A stretch of DNA of 64,000 nt from an uncultured Prevotellaceae bacterium (GCA_902770195.1 CACXSA010000001.1:1-64000), one strand, 5' to 3'. Shown: positions 43,475 to 55,000, counted from the stretch's first letter. Notes: generated by a model not told the origin, from the letters alone. Program-made: numbers and translations.

Positions 43475-43792
43475 ATGAAACGATTTGCTTTTAAGATGTA
43501 CCTGAAACCAGGTTATGAGAAAGAGTATGAGAAGCGCCATGCTGCCATCTGGCCTGAGTTGGTGCAGATGATTAAGGATGCAGGTGTGTCCAACTATAGC
43601 ATCTTTTGGGATAAGGACACCAATATCCTTTTTGGCTACCAGGAGTGTGAGGGCGAAGGCAGTTCGCAGGATACAGACGATGTAGATCCGATAACACAGA
43701 AGTGGTGGGACATGATGGCCGATATCATGGAGGTAAACGCCGACAATTCACCGGTGACTATCCCCATCCAAGAGGTGTTTCACTTAGATTAG
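43475..43792 (+). CDS. rhaM: L-rhamnose mutarotase
   Basis: A 105-residue cytoplasmic protein matching RhaM over its whole length. It interconverts alpha and beta L-rhamnose before isomerisation. The sequence MKRFAFKMYLKPGYEKEYEK is followed by RHAAIWPEL, placing Tyr18 and His22 where the E. coli enzyme has its active-site residues; YSIFWDKDTNILFGYQE and KWWDMMADIM also fit. No signal peptide. Its place in the operon shows that rhamnose is an expected product of the PUL. Confidence 0.95.
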   Translation: MKRFAFKMYLKPGYEKEYEKRHAAIWPELVQMIKDAGVSNYSIFWDKDTNILFGYQECEGEGSSQDTDDVDPITQKWWDMMADIMEVNADNSPVTIPIQEVFHLD

Positions 43793-43797
43793 GAGAT

Positions 43798-45828
43798 ATG
43801 CGACGAGTGACGCTATTCTTGCTGGTGCTGTCAATGACACTGATAGGAGGGCAGCCACTGTGTGCTGCCGTTCCTGAAGTGAAGTGGGACAAGTACGGCC
43901 TCTTCATCGATGGTCAACGGGTGATGCCTGTCATGGGCGAGATCCACTATTCACGTGTGCCGGCAGAGGAGTGGGGACGCGAAATCCGAAAGATGAGGGA
44001 GGGTGGGGTAACCATGATTGCTACTTATGTCTTCTGGAATCACATAGAGGAGCAAGAGGGCATCTTCCGCTGGGATGGTCAGCGCTCTTTACGTGGCTTC
44101 TTGGAAGTGTGTCGTCAGGAGCAGATGCCTGTCGTTCTACGACTGGGTCCATTCTGTCATGGTGAGGTGCGCAATGGTGGTATTCCCGACTGGATGTTTG
44201 TTAAAGGTTGCCGCCTCCGTGAGGAGAATGCTGCGTTCCTGGGTTATGTGGAGACACTCTATCGCCAGATTTTTACGCAAGTGCAAGGACTACAGTGGAA
44301 AGATGGCGGTCCTGTGATTGCTGCTCAGTTCGACAACGAATATCGGGGTCGTGGCGAGTACTTGATGGCACTGAAAAGGATAGCATTTCAGGTGGGTTTT
44401 GACCTCCCCTTCTATACTAGAACGGGCTGGCCTGAATTGCGTACCCCCGTACCCTATGGAGAGATGATACCTCTTTATGGCGACTATGCCGATGGCTTCT
44501 GGGACAAAGAGGTGAAGGAAGGAGTTGGCAACTACTATAAAGCCTTCAACTTCAAAGCCTTCCGCTCATCTACCGCTATTGGCACAGACCTGCTTGGACA
44601 GCAGGAAGCAAAGCTGAATAAAGGTGACGAGCAGTATCCTTACTTTACCTGTGAGTTAGGTGGTGGCATGGCGACAGCTTATCACCGTCGTCCCTATGTC
44701 TATCCGGAGGATGCCTACTCTATGGCTTTGGTCAAGTTGGGTAGTGGCAGCAACCTGTTAGGTTATTATATGTATCATGGCGGCACCAATCCAGAGGGTG
44801 TGCTTCATACGCTCAATGAGGTACAGACATCGCCAGGGACAGCCAATAATGACTTGCCGGTGGTAACCTATGATTTCCAGGCGCCACTTGGGGAGTTCGG
44901 GCAGCCTTATCCGCAGTATTATTCGTTGCGTCCGTTACACCTCTTTATGCAGGACTATGGTTACTTGCTGGCTCCCATGGAGGCACAATTCCCTGCACCT
45001 CAGGACTTGAGACGTGGCGAGGATCAGCAATTGCGCTGGTCATGCCGCGCCAAGGACAACAGTGCCTTTATCTTTGTCAATAATTATGAGCGTCTGCAAC
45101 ACCTGTCTGATAAGAAAGGTGTCGTCTTGGAGGCTTGTGGCATCCGACTTCCTAAACTCACCATTCCGTCAGGTTGCATGGCTATTTTCCCCGTCAATGT
45201 TGAGGGCATCCGCTATGCTACGGCACAGTTGGTGGCTCATCGTGATGGCAAGATATATATGATGCAGGTTCCGGGTATTCCTACCACCATCGCCCTCAGT
45301 GATGGCAAGATGCTGAAGAACCAGAAGCCCAAGGGCGCAGCCCAACCTATTTATAAGAATATCTATCTGCTCAGCCGTCACGATGCTGAACATCTGTTCC
45401 TTGGAGAACGTCCACAGCAGTCCACTACCGTTTGTCCGTTTGAGAAGATAAAGGAGGCTGGCGCGTTACGCACCATCCTGCGTGGCAGAGCCAAGGTTGC
45501 GGAGGCTCCTTCAGAAGAAGACTGGCAGCAAGCTGCTGTCTATACAATTCAGTTGCCGCAAACACTCTCTGCAGTCTCTTCTCCACTGTTGCAGATTGAC
45601 TACCGCGGTGACTGTGCCCGTCTCTATGCAGATGGGAAACTGGTGGCCGATAACTTCTACTATGGTCGTCCTTTTATGTATGGTCTGTGGCGTCTGCCTA
45701 AAGGCTGTACAAAGTTGGAACTGCGGATTCTTCCCTTACAACCCAATGCCCCCATTTATCTGCCGCGAGAAGCAGAAAAGACGGCGGGCGAAGTACTCAA
45801 TACAGTAATGATATCATGCGAAAAGTAA
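43798..45828 (+). CDS. GH35 beta-galactosidase
   Basis: A 676-residue secreted GH35 enzyme. The start at 43798 sits behind AGGAGA and gives a signal peptide (cut near LCAA); a longer frame exists but overlaps rhaM. The barrel shows GEIHYSRVPAEEWGREIRKM, TYVFWNHIEEQEG, LRLGPFCHGEVRNGGIPDW, the acid/base in AAQFDNEYRG (Glu181) and the nucleophile in YFTCELGGGM (Glu286). C-terminal beta domains follow (from about 400). It would take terminal galactose from RG-I side chains. Overlaps the next gene by 13 bp. Confidence 0.94.
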   Translation: MRRVTLFLLVLSMTLIGGQPLCAAVPEVKWDKYGLFIDGQRVMPVMGEIHYSRVPAEEWGREIRKMREGGVTMIATYVFWNHIEEQEGIFRWDGQRSLRGFLEVCRQEQMPVVLRLGPFCHGEVRNGGIPDWMFVKGCRLREENAAFLGYVETLYRQIFTQVQGLQWKDGGPVIAAQFDNEYRGRGEYLMALKRIAFQVGFDLPFYTRTGWPELRTPVPYGEMIPLYGDYADGFWDKEVKEGVGNYYKAFNFKAFRSSTAIGTDLLGQQEAKLNKGDEQYPYFTCELGGGMATAYHRRPYVYPEDAYSMALVKLGSGSNLLGYYMYHGGTNPEGVLHTLNEVQTSPGTANNDLPVVTYDFQAPLGEFGQPYPQYYSLRPLHLFMQDYGYLLAPMEAQFPAPQDLRRGEDQQLRWSCRAKDNSAFIFVNNYERLQHLSDKKGVVLEACGIRLPKLTIPSGCMAIFPVNVEGIRYATAQLVAHRDGKIYMMQVPGIPTTIALSDGKMLKNQKPKGAAQPIYKNIYLLSRHDAEHLFLGERPQQSTTVCPFEKIKEAGALRTILRGRAKVAEAPSEEDWQQAAVYTIQLPQTLSAVSSPLLQIDYRGDCARLYADGKLVADNFYYGRPFMYGLWRLPKGCTKLELRILPLQPNAPIYLPREAEKTAGEVLNTVMISCEK

Positions 45829-48590
45829 TTTTTTTCTTATTCCTTCTCTGCTGTCAGCATCTCTGTGCTCAGCAGTCGCTGGACCTTAGTGGACAGTGGC
45901 AGTTCCGAAGCGAGCATGAGCGTGGTGTGGTGACACTGCCCGGGTCGATGTTGACCAATGGCAAAGGCGACCAAGTGACTGTCGATACCAAGTGGACGGG
46001 GTCGCTTTACGACTCGTCGTTCTACTTCAATCCTTATATGGAGCGCTACCGAAAGGCAGGCGAGATGAAGTTTCCCTTCTTCCTGACGCCTGAGCGCTAT
46101 TATGTAGGTAATGCTTATTACGAGCGTAAGGTTACGGTTCCAAAGAAGTGGAAGGGACGACGTGTCGTCTTGTTCCTGGAGCGTCCTCATATTGAAACGA
46201 CCGTTGTCGTGAATGGCCATACCGTGGGTCACCAGATGTCGCTGTCTGTTCCGCATCAATATGATGTTACACCTTATCTTGTCTATGGTGGTGAAAACAC
46301 CATTAGTATTCAGGTGTATAATGGCATCGAGAATGTATGTGTGGGCCAGGACTCTCACTCTGTGACAGACCAGACGCAAGGCAACTGGAACGGCATCGCG
46401 GGTCGTATTGCATTGCAGGCACATCCTATGGGCTATATCCGTCAGTTGCGCATCTATCCAGATGTTGACAAGATGCAGATACGTGTTGCTATGCGGAAAG
46501 AGGACAGGAGCAAGGTGAAGCTCTGGGTCGATGACCGTAAGCCTCTGGTAACCCGAGACAGCACTGTTGTTATTCAGATGGCTGGTGCATCGTTGTGGGA
46601 TGAGTTCCACCCCAGCCTGCATACGCTCTATGCTGTCGTTGACGGTGACACGCTGCGTACCACCTTTGGCATGCGACGCATGACGGCAGAAGGACCTCAG
46701 CTGTTGATGAACGGCCGACCGGTATGGCTGCGTGGCACGGTGGGCAACTGCTGTTTTCCTGAGACAGGCTTCCCGCCTACCGATGAAGCATCGTGGGAGC
46801 GTGTCTTAGGGAAGTGCAAGGAGTATGGCATCAACCATCTGCGTTTCCACTCTTATTGTCCTCCGGAAGCTGCCTTCAAAGTGGCAGACCGCTTAGGCTT
46901 ATATCTGCAGCCCGAGGGACCGTCGTGGCCTAATCATGGTGTGAAGCTGCGTCGTGGCATGGCCATTGACCAGTATCTGTTGGACGAAGGTCGTCGGATG
47001 CTGGATACTTATGGTAATCATCCGTCTTTCTGTATGATGGCAGCAGGCAATGAGCCTGCTGGCGACTGGGTAGGCTATTGTCGTGACTGGGTGAAAGCGA
47101 TGAAGGGATATGATCCGACACGTCTTTATTGTGGAGCATCAGTAGGTGGTGGCTGGGCATGGGACGAAGGCTCTGACTATCATGTCAAGGGTGGCGCTCG
47201 TGGATTGGACTGGGAACGTCATGCACCTCAGAGCAGCGACAACTATTACGACCAACTGTTACGTCCGCGCAACTATAAAGGTGCGATACCTAATAACGAG
47301 CCAATCATTGCCCATGAGCAGGGACAGTGGTGCGCTTTCCCAGACTTCAAGGAAATCAGTCAATATACTGGAGTCTATAAAGCCAAAAATTTTGAGATAT
47401 TCCGCGATTTGTTGCATGACAACGGAATGGATGCTCAGGCAGAGCATTTCCTTATGGCCAGTGGACTACTTCAGGTGCTGGCCTATAAATATGAGATAGA
47501 ACGCAACCTGCGCACCCGTGACTATGCAGGTTTCCAATTGCTGGGACTGAACGACTATTCCGGTCAGGGAACAGCCTTGGTAGGTGCGCTCAACGTCCAT
47601 TGGCGTGAGAAAGGCTACTGCGATGCTGCTGACTGGACGCAGTTCTGTAATAGCGTGGTTCCCCTGGCTTGTTTCCCAAAGTTCGTTTATACCAACGACG
47701 AGAAACTGGTTGTTCCCATAGAAGTTTACAATGCCTCAGAAGGAGAACTCCGTGACTGCACCGTATCTTGGCATATCGACAACGTTCAGGGTGTACTGCC
47801 AGTAACAACAATCCCCCTCGGTAAGAATCATGAATTGGGGACGGTGCAACTACCGCTGTCCCAGTATGATAAGCCTGTAAAGTTGACGCTGCGTGTGGAT
47901 GTTAATGGCAAGTATCACAATCAGTGGAACTTCTGGGTATATCCTAAGGAGAATGCCCAAATTGAAAAGTTGTCAGATGACAAGATCTATGAGACAGACA
48001 CCTTGGATGCCAAGGCAATAAGCATACTCCAGCAGGGTGGGAAAGTACTGTTGACGGCAGGCGGACGGGTACGCTATGGCAATGATGTACGCCACACCTT
48101 TCTGCCCGTTTTCTGGAATACCTCGTGGTTTAAGATGCGTCCGCCACATACTACTGGTGCTTATATCCAGAAAGATCATCCCATATTCCGTGACTTCCCC
48201 ACTGATGAGTGGCAGAACCTGAACTGGTGGGAATTGACAAATCGTGCGCAGGTCATGAATTTGTCAGAGTTCCCGTCACACTATCAGCCCATCGTGCAAC
48301 CTATTGACACATGGCACGTTAGCCGGAAACTGGGCATGCTGATCGAGGCCAGAGTGTTGAATGGACGCCTTCTGATGACAACGATTGACATCAGCCATCA
48401 TTTGGATTCACGTCCGGTGGCTCGACAGTTGCGCTATTCTATCTTGCGCTATATGCAAAGTCCTGATTTCCTTCCTACAGTGACACTCAGTGTTGACGTC
48501 ATCCGTCATCTATATGAGCGGAAAGCTCCTGCCGTCAATATGTTTACCAGAGAATCTCCTGACGAACTGAAACCCAAACTAAATAATTAA
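45816..48590 (+). CDS. GH2 glycoside hydrolase (third)
   Basis: A 924-residue secreted GH2 enzyme (signal to residue 19, LCAQQ). N-terminal sugar-binding domain (20-205) with WTGSLYDSSFY and ERPHIETTVVVNG, immunoglobulin-like domain (215-290), barrel (290-580) with acid/base in AAGNEPAGDW (Glu413) and nucleophile in IIAHEQGQWCAFPD (Glu501). The C-terminal part (740-890) has KAISILQQGGKVLLTAGGRV, like the glutamine-amidotransferase-like domain seen in some Bacteroidota GH2 enzymes. The linkage acted on is uncertain. Confidence 0.87.
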   Translation: MRKVIFFLFLLCCQHLCAQQSLDLSGQWQFRSEHERGVVTLPGSMLTNGKGDQVTVDTKWTGSLYDSSFYFNPYMERYRKAGEMKFPFFLTPERYYVGNAYYERKVTVPKKWKGRRVVLFLERPHIETTVVVNGHTVGHQMSLSVPHQYDVTPYLVYGGENTISIQVYNGIENVCVGQDSHSVTDQTQGNWNGIAGRIALQAHPMGYIRQLRIYPDVDKMQIRVAMRKEDRSKVKLWVDDRKPLVTRDSTVVIQMAGASLWDEFHPSLHTLYAVVDGDTLRTTFGMRRMTAEGPQLLMNGRPVWLRGTVGNCCFPETGFPPTDEASWERVLGKCKEYGINHLRFHSYCPPEAAFKVADRLGLYLQPEGPSWPNHGVKLRRGMAIDQYLLDEGRRMLDTYGNHPSFCMMAAGNEPAGDWVGYCRDWVKAMKGYDPTRLYCGASVGGGWAWDEGSDYHVKGGARGLDWERHAPQSSDNYYDQLLRPRNYKGAIPNNEPIIAHEQGQWCAFPDFKEISQYTGVYKAKNFEIFRDLLHDNGMDAQAEHFLMASGLLQVLAYKYEIERNLRTRDYAGFQLLGLNDYSGQGTALVGALNVHWREKGYCDAADWTQFCNSVVPLACFPKFVYTNDEKLVVPIEVYNASEGELRDCTVSWHIDNVQGVLPVTTIPLGKNHELGTVQLPLSQYDKPVKLTLRVDVNGKYHNQWNFWVYPKENAQIEKLSDDKIYETDTLDAKAISILQQGGKVLLTAGGRVRYGNDVRHTFLPVFWNTSWFKMRPPHTTGAYIQKDHPIFRDFPTDEWQNLNWWELTNRAQVMNLSEFPSHYQPIVQPIDTWHVSRKLGMLIEARVLNGRLLMTTIDISHHLDSRPVARQLRYSILRYMQSPDFLPTVTLSVDVIRHLYERKAPAVNMFTRESPDELKPKLNN

Positions 48591-48597
48591 AGAAACG

Positions 48598-49911
48598 ATG
48601 AGAAAAACAATCATTCTGTTGCTGGCCGTGCTGACATTGACGGCTTCAGCAAAACCAAAAGGCAAGAAGGCTGTGGAGACATGGCCTGACGGTACGGTAA
48701 TGGATGCCTGGTTCATGGAAAAGGGTCGTGTTGACGTGAATGCGCTGGGACGTCAGTATGTATTGACCGACTATGGCGTTTTGGCAGGCAGCACTGAGGT
48801 ACAGACCCGGCAAATTCAGGCAGTGATAGACCGTTGTGCCCAAGAGGGTGGTGGTGTGGTGGTGGTTCCTACGGGAACCTTCAAGACTGGTTCCCTCTTT
48901 TTCAAGCAGGGTACACACTTACACCTGAGTGAGGGCGCTGTATTGCTAGGCTCTGACCGTATCATCGACTTCCCTATCCTGACTACACGTATTGAGGGTG
49001 AGACCTGCAAGTATTTTGCAGCTCTGGTGAATGCTGACGGACTGAATGGTTTTACTATCACAGGCAAGGGTACTATCGACGGCAATGGTCTGAAGTACTG
49101 GCAAGAGTTCTGGATTCGCCGTCAGTGGAATCCGCAGTGTACCAATAAGGATGCTCAGCGCCCACGCCTGACCTACGTCTCGAACTCGCGCAATGTCACC
49201 ATTCAGGATGTTCACCTCATCAACTCACCTTTCTGGACTAACCACGTCTATAAGAGTGATCACGTGCGCTACCTGGACTGCTATATCTATGCACCCACGG
49301 AGAATGTCTATGCCCCTCAGCCAAAGCGTGGAGCACCATCGTCGGATGCTATCGACATCGATGTCTGCACCGATGTGATGGTGGATGGCTGCTTTATGCA
49401 TGTCAACGACGATGCCGTGGTGCTGAAGGGCGGTAAAGGTACTTGGGCAGACAAAGACTCTACCAATGGCAATTGCGAGCGCATCCTGATACAGAATTGT
49501 CACTATGGTCGTGTGCATGGCTGTCTGACCTTAGGCTCGGAATCGCTGCACGACCGCAATGTCATTCTGCGCAACTGTCAGACGGACAATGCTAACCGTG
49601 TGCTGTGGCTGAAGATGCGTCCCGACACGCCCCAGCACTATGAGTACGTTTTAGTGGAAAACATCACGGGTCACTGTGACCGTTTCCTCTTTATCCATCC
49701 CTGGACGCAGTTCTTTAAGCCTGGTGACCGTAAGGATATGCCTCTGTCACGATGCAACAACGTCACCTTGCGCAACATCAAAGTGGATACCAAGACGATG
49801 CTCGATGTGAAGACTTCTGAGAAATATGAGTTGATAGACTTCACTCTCGACGGTCAGCCCATAGATTTCTCAAAAGCGGGCTCATCCCCAGAACCCAAAG
49901 TCTTCCTGTAA
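48598..49911 (+). CDS. GH28 polygalacturonase/rhamnogalacturonan hydrolase
   Basis: A 437-residue secreted right-handed beta-helix enzyme (signal to about residue 18). The catalytic Asp residues are at SSDAIDID (Asp250/253/255 region) and HVNDDAVVLKGGK (Asp271, Asp272); HGCLTLGSES (307-316) is the GHG-like block with an altered second position, seen in RG-type rather than plain polygalacturonases. It would hydrolyse the galacturonic acid-containing backbone. Last gene of the plus operon; a strong terminator follows. Confidence 0.92.
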   Translation: MRKTIILLLAVLTLTASAKPKGKKAVETWPDGTVMDAWFMEKGRVDVNALGRQYVLTDYGVLAGSTEVQTRQIQAVIDRCAQEGGGVVVVPTGTFKTGSLFFKQGTHLHLSEGAVLLGSDRIIDFPILTTRIEGETCKYFAALVNADGLNGFTITGKGTIDGNGLKYWQEFWIRRQWNPQCTNKDAQRPRLTYVSNSRNVTIQDVHLINSPFWTNHVYKSDHVRYLDCYIYAPTENVYAPQPKRGAPSSDAIDIDVCTDVMVDGCFMHVNDDAVVLKGGKGTWADKDSTNGNCERILIQNCHYGRVHGCLTLGSESLHDRNVILRNCQTDNANRVLWLKMRPDTPQHYEYVLVENITGHCDRFLFIHPWTQFFKPGDRKDMPLSRCNNVTLRNIKVDTKTMLDVKTSEKYELIDFTLDGQPIDFSKAGSSPEPKVFL

Positions 49912-49915
49912 TAAG

Positions 49916-49951
49916 AAATGGCCCTACTCAAAATGTTAGGGCCATTTTTTA
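49916..49951. terminator. bidirectional intrinsic terminator between convergent operons
   Basis: AATGGCCCTA and TAGGGCCATT form a perfect 10-bp stem with a 10-base loop, followed by TTTT on the plus strand and preceded by an A-rich flank for the minus strand. It lies right after the GH28 stop and before the end of the PL11 gene from the other side. Confidence 0.9.
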
Positions 49952-49958
49952 TTCTTCT

Positions 49959-52079
49959 TTATTTCACTATTACTTTCTTGCCGTTGGTAATGTAGATACC
50001 TTTAGTGGGCTTATCAACGGGAACCCCATGAAGGTTGTAAACTGGTCCGTTATCCAACCCACCATCTTCCTTGATTTCCACAATACCTGTCGGGTCATTA
50101 CCCTGGAACGACTCAATGAAGTCGGGCAGGTAGTAGCCCAGATGGGGTGGTTGGTTGTATGCCACGTTCTGCCAGCAGATGCCCATGCGATATACGTGGT
50201 CGTGCATCAGTGTAGGAACGCGGTAGTTGGTGGGGATGACGGTCGTGAAGATGTTCAGGGCATCGTTTGTGGTGTTCCTTAGAATCAATTCTTCACGCCA
50301 ATCTCCGAAGATATCAGCAGACAAACACGGTGTTGCCTTCGTGCTGTTGTTTGACTCGCCGGTGATGCTCTGGTTGCCGACGCCCAATGTGCTGCCACCA
50401 TATTTTGAAATGGTTTTGCCGTCAAGCAGTTCATCCTGTGCGTCTCCGTCCCAATAGATGCGGAAGTTCATAGAAGGCGACTTGTTGCCTGCTTGTTTTC
50501 CTGTAATGACGTTGAATGGATTCTGATTCCTGCTGTTGCTGTCAAAGCCACCATAGGATGACCAGAACTCATAACCGCGTGTGTCAGCAACAATGTCTGC
50601 GGCAACACCTCGACCGTTGTCTTGTCCAGACTGACCACTCTTCATGAGAATTTCGCCTGTTGCAGCATCGTGGATATCCCAGGAGTAAGTGCCTTTCTCC
50701 TCGTGTACGTCAAAGAGTTCCAAACCTGGGCGGTCAGGATTCAGGTCGCCAAGATGGATGGCGTCACCATGACCGAATCCTGTTGCATAGAGTAGTTTTC
50801 CGTCGTCATCTACAGCAGCGGAACCCCAAATAATCTCGTCCTTTCCATCACTGTCAACGTCAGCAACAGACAGGTTGTGGTTGCCGTTAGCAAACATTGT
50901 ATTGCTGCCGCTGCCACTTGTGGCCTTTGGTGCTGTCACCTTTGCAGACTCCTGCATGTTGGCATCAACCACTGACCATTGGGTGTTAGAGTCAGAACGG
51001 TGCAGCCAGCGATGTTTCAGTTGCAGACCATCGAAGTCAACGGCCCAAATGTATGCATAGCTGTAATATCCACGGCAGAAGACACCACTGGGATTAGCGT
51101 CGGGTCCACCCAGATAGGCTACAGCAGCCAGATAGCGGTCTCCGCGGTTATAGCCGTGATTGTCAGTCTTGCCTACTGCCCAGTTGAAGGTGCCTGCCGC
51201 TTCACTTAGCTCTGCTTTTGTGTTACGGTTAGGGTAGTAGGTGATGGTGTTAACAGCTTTACCTGTCAAACCATCGAATACTGTCAGATACTCATGACCA
51301 CCATCCATACGTCCTGACGTTGTAATCCATGATTTGGTGTTGTCAGCAGCCTTGATAGCATCATTGGTCGTTGCTTGGTTTACATAAGTACCTTCACTGT
51401 CCTTCGAGCCTGGAGCCGTCTTGCACATCATCTCAGCCTTGCCGTCGCCGTCGAAGTCGTACACCATAAACTGAGTGTAGTGGGCACCAGCACGGATGTT
51501 CTGTCCCAAGTCTATGCGCCATAGCTTAGTACCATCGAGTTTGTAACAGTCTATCAGTACGTTGCCGGTTATACCATCCTGACTGTTGTCTTTAGAATTA
51601 GACGGATCCCATTTGACGAATATCTCGTATTGACCATCCCCATCCACGTCACCTACAGAGCAGTCGTTAGGCGAGTAGGTATAGTCACTGCCAGCAGCAG
51701 GCTTGTCAAGTTTTAGTTCCATATAGTAATTCGACCAAGGGGTCACCTCGGGTGTAGTCTCCACTTCTTGTCCGTTTTGGTATGTTACCACTTGGAATCT
51801 GTCTGTTGCCGTAGCACTGATGCCGCTGACTGATGTGGCCTGTGTGATGTTGTCTTGCAGCACCTCACCGTTTTTCAGCAGTGTGAACGTGGTGTTTTTG
51901 TCGTCCGTTCCCAGAAGACGCCAACTGGCGAAGTATCTTACATTTTTGCCCGAGAGATATTTCACCACCACAAGTCCACGGTCCAGCTTCTCCATTTGAC
52001 TTGTTGGCGTGTCACTGGGCTTCTGCGCATATCCCGTCCACGTCAGGGTACACAGCAGTAAAGTGCATAATAGCTTCAT
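49959..52079 (-). CDS. PL11 rhamnogalacturonan lyase with a T9SS-like tail (second)
   Basis: A 706-residue secreted lyase (signal cut near GYAQ). The propeller has GDVDGDGQYEIFVKWDPSNSKDN (long motif, calcium and substrate contacts at about 140-165), DFDGDGKAEMMCK, VADVDSDGKDEIIWG and GDWREELILRN. After the lyase domain the last 30 residues read VYNLHGVPVDKPTKGIYI then NGKKVIVK, the short Prevotella-type C-terminal tail linked to type IX secretion. It therefore is probably placed on the cell surface or released. Second in the DUF4840-like/PL11/PL11 block. Confidence 0.92.
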   Translation of the reverse strand: MKLLCTLLLCTLTWTGYAQKPSDTPTSQMEKLDRGLVVVKYLSGKNVRYFASWRLLGTDDKNTTFTLLKNGEVLQDNITQATSVSGISATATDRFQVVTYQNGQEVETTPEVTPWSNYYMELKLDKPAAGSDYTYSPNDCSVGDVDGDGQYEIFVKWDPSNSKDNSQDGITGNVLIDCYKLDGTKLWRIDLGQNIRAGAHYTQFMVYDFDGDGKAEMMCKTAPGSKDSEGTYVNQATTNDAIKAADNTKSWITTSGRMDGGHEYLTVFDGLTGKAVNTITYYPNRNTKAELSEAAGTFNWAVGKTDNHGYNRGDRYLAAVAYLGGPDANPSGVFCRGYYSYAYIWAVDFDGLQLKHRWLHRSDSNTQWSVVDANMQESAKVTAPKATSGSGSNTMFANGNHNLSVADVDSDGKDEIIWGSAAVDDDGKLLYATGFGHGDAIHLGDLNPDRPGLELFDVHEEKGTYSWDIHDAATGEILMKSGQSGQDNGRGVAADIVADTRGYEFWSSYGGFDSNSRNQNPFNVITGKQAGNKSPSMNFRIYWDGDAQDELLDGKTISKYGGSTLGVGNQSITGESNNSTKATPCLSADIFGDWREELILRNTTNDALNIFTTVIPTNYRVPTLMHDHVYRMGICWQNVAYNQPPHLGYYLPDFIESFQGNDPTGIVEIKEDGGLDNGPVYNLHGVPVDKPTKGIYITNGKKVIVK

Positions 52080-52091
52080 AGTTAGTAAGTC

Positions 52092-55000
52092 TTATTTGAT
52101 GATGATTTTCTTACCATTGTTGATATAGAGACCCTTGGCGGTCGGCTTACTGGAGAGTTTGCGACCGTCGAGCGTGTACCATACATCTGATTTCTTACTT
52201 CCGTCATCAGATATCCAGACGATGCTTGTCGGTACGTCGGTGACGCGCAGGATGCCTGTGGGCTTCAGCAGGTCGCTGGTGTCCCAATAGAGTCCTGTGG
52301 GGAGTTCGGGGAGGTTCAGAGTTGGATTGTTGGCCTGTAAGGCACCTACTTTCCATAGTTCAATCTGGTTGCCTTTTGACAGGGTTCCCTTAACCGTGAT
52401 GTTGATGTCGCCGTTGAGAATCAGCGTTTTCTCTACCTGAATATAGGAATTGGTGATGGTACCCTTGACCTTCGAAATACTCAGGTCCAGATGCTTGACG
52501 GTCGTTCGTCCATTACCTGTGACGACGGCCTTGTCAATGAGTGTACCAATAGTCACATCCTGACCATTGTTGTAGAAGGTGCCCGTTACCGTAGCCTTGC
52601 CCAAACCGTATGAGTTGTTCCATTGTAGAGAGGGGTCATAAAATCCCGTTTTTGTGTTCTGGAAGTTGATGGTGCCCTCAAATTCGCTCCAGTCACCCTG
52701 CATGTTGCAGCGCACGTTGGTCACATTGACCGTCAGCTTACCTGCACCCGTCAGTTTTCCCTTATAGTCGCAACGAGAGTCGAGCGTCCATGTGGCAGTA
52801 CTGCCCTCTGGCACCTCAACGTTGGCATTGTTAGTGGAATAGCTATTGAAGTCGTTAGGATCCTTCAGTATACCACCATTCAGCACCACCTTGCTTGGAT
52901 ACTGATGAATATTATTGATTTCTCCACCTTGTATGATACCCTGATTGACTATCAGCTTACCATAACTGGCCTTACCGTTCAGTACAAGGGTTCCATTTCC
53001 GGTTTTGGTCAGTTCCTTCTGCGAACCGCTGATGCTATTGCCCAGTGTTAGTTGTTTACTGGTAGCCACTTCTACTATACCGTTTCCATTGGAAATATTG
53101 ACAGGCTGCGTTGTCGCCATGCTTTGGTTTGCTACCAGCGTACCGCCATCTAAAGTGATAGTATTGCTCACGCCGCCCAAGGCACCATATTCCGTACCAT
53201 TACTATTGGCTAATGAACCGACGATAAGTTTGCCACCTTGGAGGGTGGTGCCACCTGTGTACTTGTTCACATTGTTAATGGTCATATTGCCCGTACCTTT
53301 CTTGGTCAGGCTGCCGTTGCCGATGATACTGCCAGAGCCCTCCAGAGTGAAGTTCTTGGCATTGTTGTCAAAAGTGACGCTGGCCGGTGACAGATTCCCC
53401 GTCACCTTGACGGTCGTTGTGCTGGCCTGGTCGTTGAAGGTGACGGCATCGCCCGTTACAAAGGCAGTGCTGTTGCCGTCCTGTGTCTTGAAGTTCTCGC
53501 TGCCGTCAAAGTCCCAGATACCATCAGTACCACCGTCCCAAACAACGTCGGCGGCTTCGCGTGTGGCAGCCACATTCAGGTAAACCTTGCCCTCCTCATA
53601 GCTGAGCCATGCTTTCTGTCCGTCGAGTCCTTCTATCGTGATGTCTCCGATGTTGCCAGCTAACTCATTGACTGTGGCAATCATCACCTTGAGTCCGGAA
53701 AGGTTAGTGGCGCCATTGAGGTAGTGGGGGACGAACTGGAACACAGGAGCAGCATACTGCGGACCATTCTGCCAGTCCTTCTTCTCGATGGTCAGTTTCG
53801 GAGCCTGCAGCAGGTCTGCAAAGCCATCGCTGTAAACGTCGAAGACCATGCGTGAGCCAAAGTTCAGCGTCAGGTCAGAAGCGTACATCTCGCCTTTCTT
53901 CTCCTTGCCGCCGGGATAGATAGTGGCATTATAGTCGGCCTTAATGCCGCCCTTGAAGTTACCGCCATCGCTTATCAGATTAGTGTGGCGGTTCAGCCAT
54001 ACGGGACTGGTCTCCATTGTTCCGTCAAAACGCAGTGTGCCTGCCCATACTTCGGTGTTGCCCGTATAGTTCTGTGTAACGTTGGGCAGTACCAATGTGC
54101 CATCGCCCTGCTTCACCAGACGCATATCACCAGCAAAGCCACCGCCTGTTAAGGTGTGGGTATAATAATCGTAGGTGATATTATTGTTGTTGTCATGTCC
54201 CTGCACCCACGAAGGAGTATTGTCGAAAAGGATATAGGGCTGGGCACCATCGGCTACGTTGACCGTCATGTCACCTGTCTCAGCCAGCAGCACCTGCTGG
54301 TTGTTGAGGCTGCTGCCAATGTTACCGCCGTTAGCTACCTCCACGCGTCCTGTAATGGTCTGTGCGGGCGGTGCCTGGTTGATGTTCTCCAGTTCACCGA
54401 GGAAGTAACTGGCGTGGGGGGGCTGGTTGTAGCCGCACATCTGCCAGACCATGGCGTTGCGGTACTGGTGGTCGTGCCATAGTGTATAGTTACGCCACTC
54501 GGTGGGGAACGTGGTGGTATAGATGCGAATCTTGTTGTCCTTGGTACGGGCGATAATCTCCTCGCGCCAGTCGCCAAACAAGTCACCCTGATAGCAGGGG
54601 GTACCTTTCGTATCGTTGTTGGTCATCGAACCCGTCAGCAGGTCGATTCTGCCTTTCCCGTATTTGTAGATGCCGATAGCAGTATTCTTGCCATTCGAAT
54701 AGTCCTGTGTTTCCTCACACAGGTCACCGTCCCAGTAGATGCGGAAGTTCTGGGTGATGTTCTCCTTCGTGCCGCCTGCCAGCGGACCGTTGATGACAGA
54801 GCTGATGAGGTTTGGATCTCGGCTAGACACTCCCTGACTGCCGGGATATAAGTTGGTAAGGTTACCCATCATGGAACGTCCGTCATCGGCACTTGAAGTA
54901 AAGCGGTAGTAAATCTTCGACGTTGTAGCGTCACGGTAGTTATTGCCTGGTCGGTCTTCGTTGCAGGCAAAGATTTCCTGACCGTGGATATAGGGGTTGA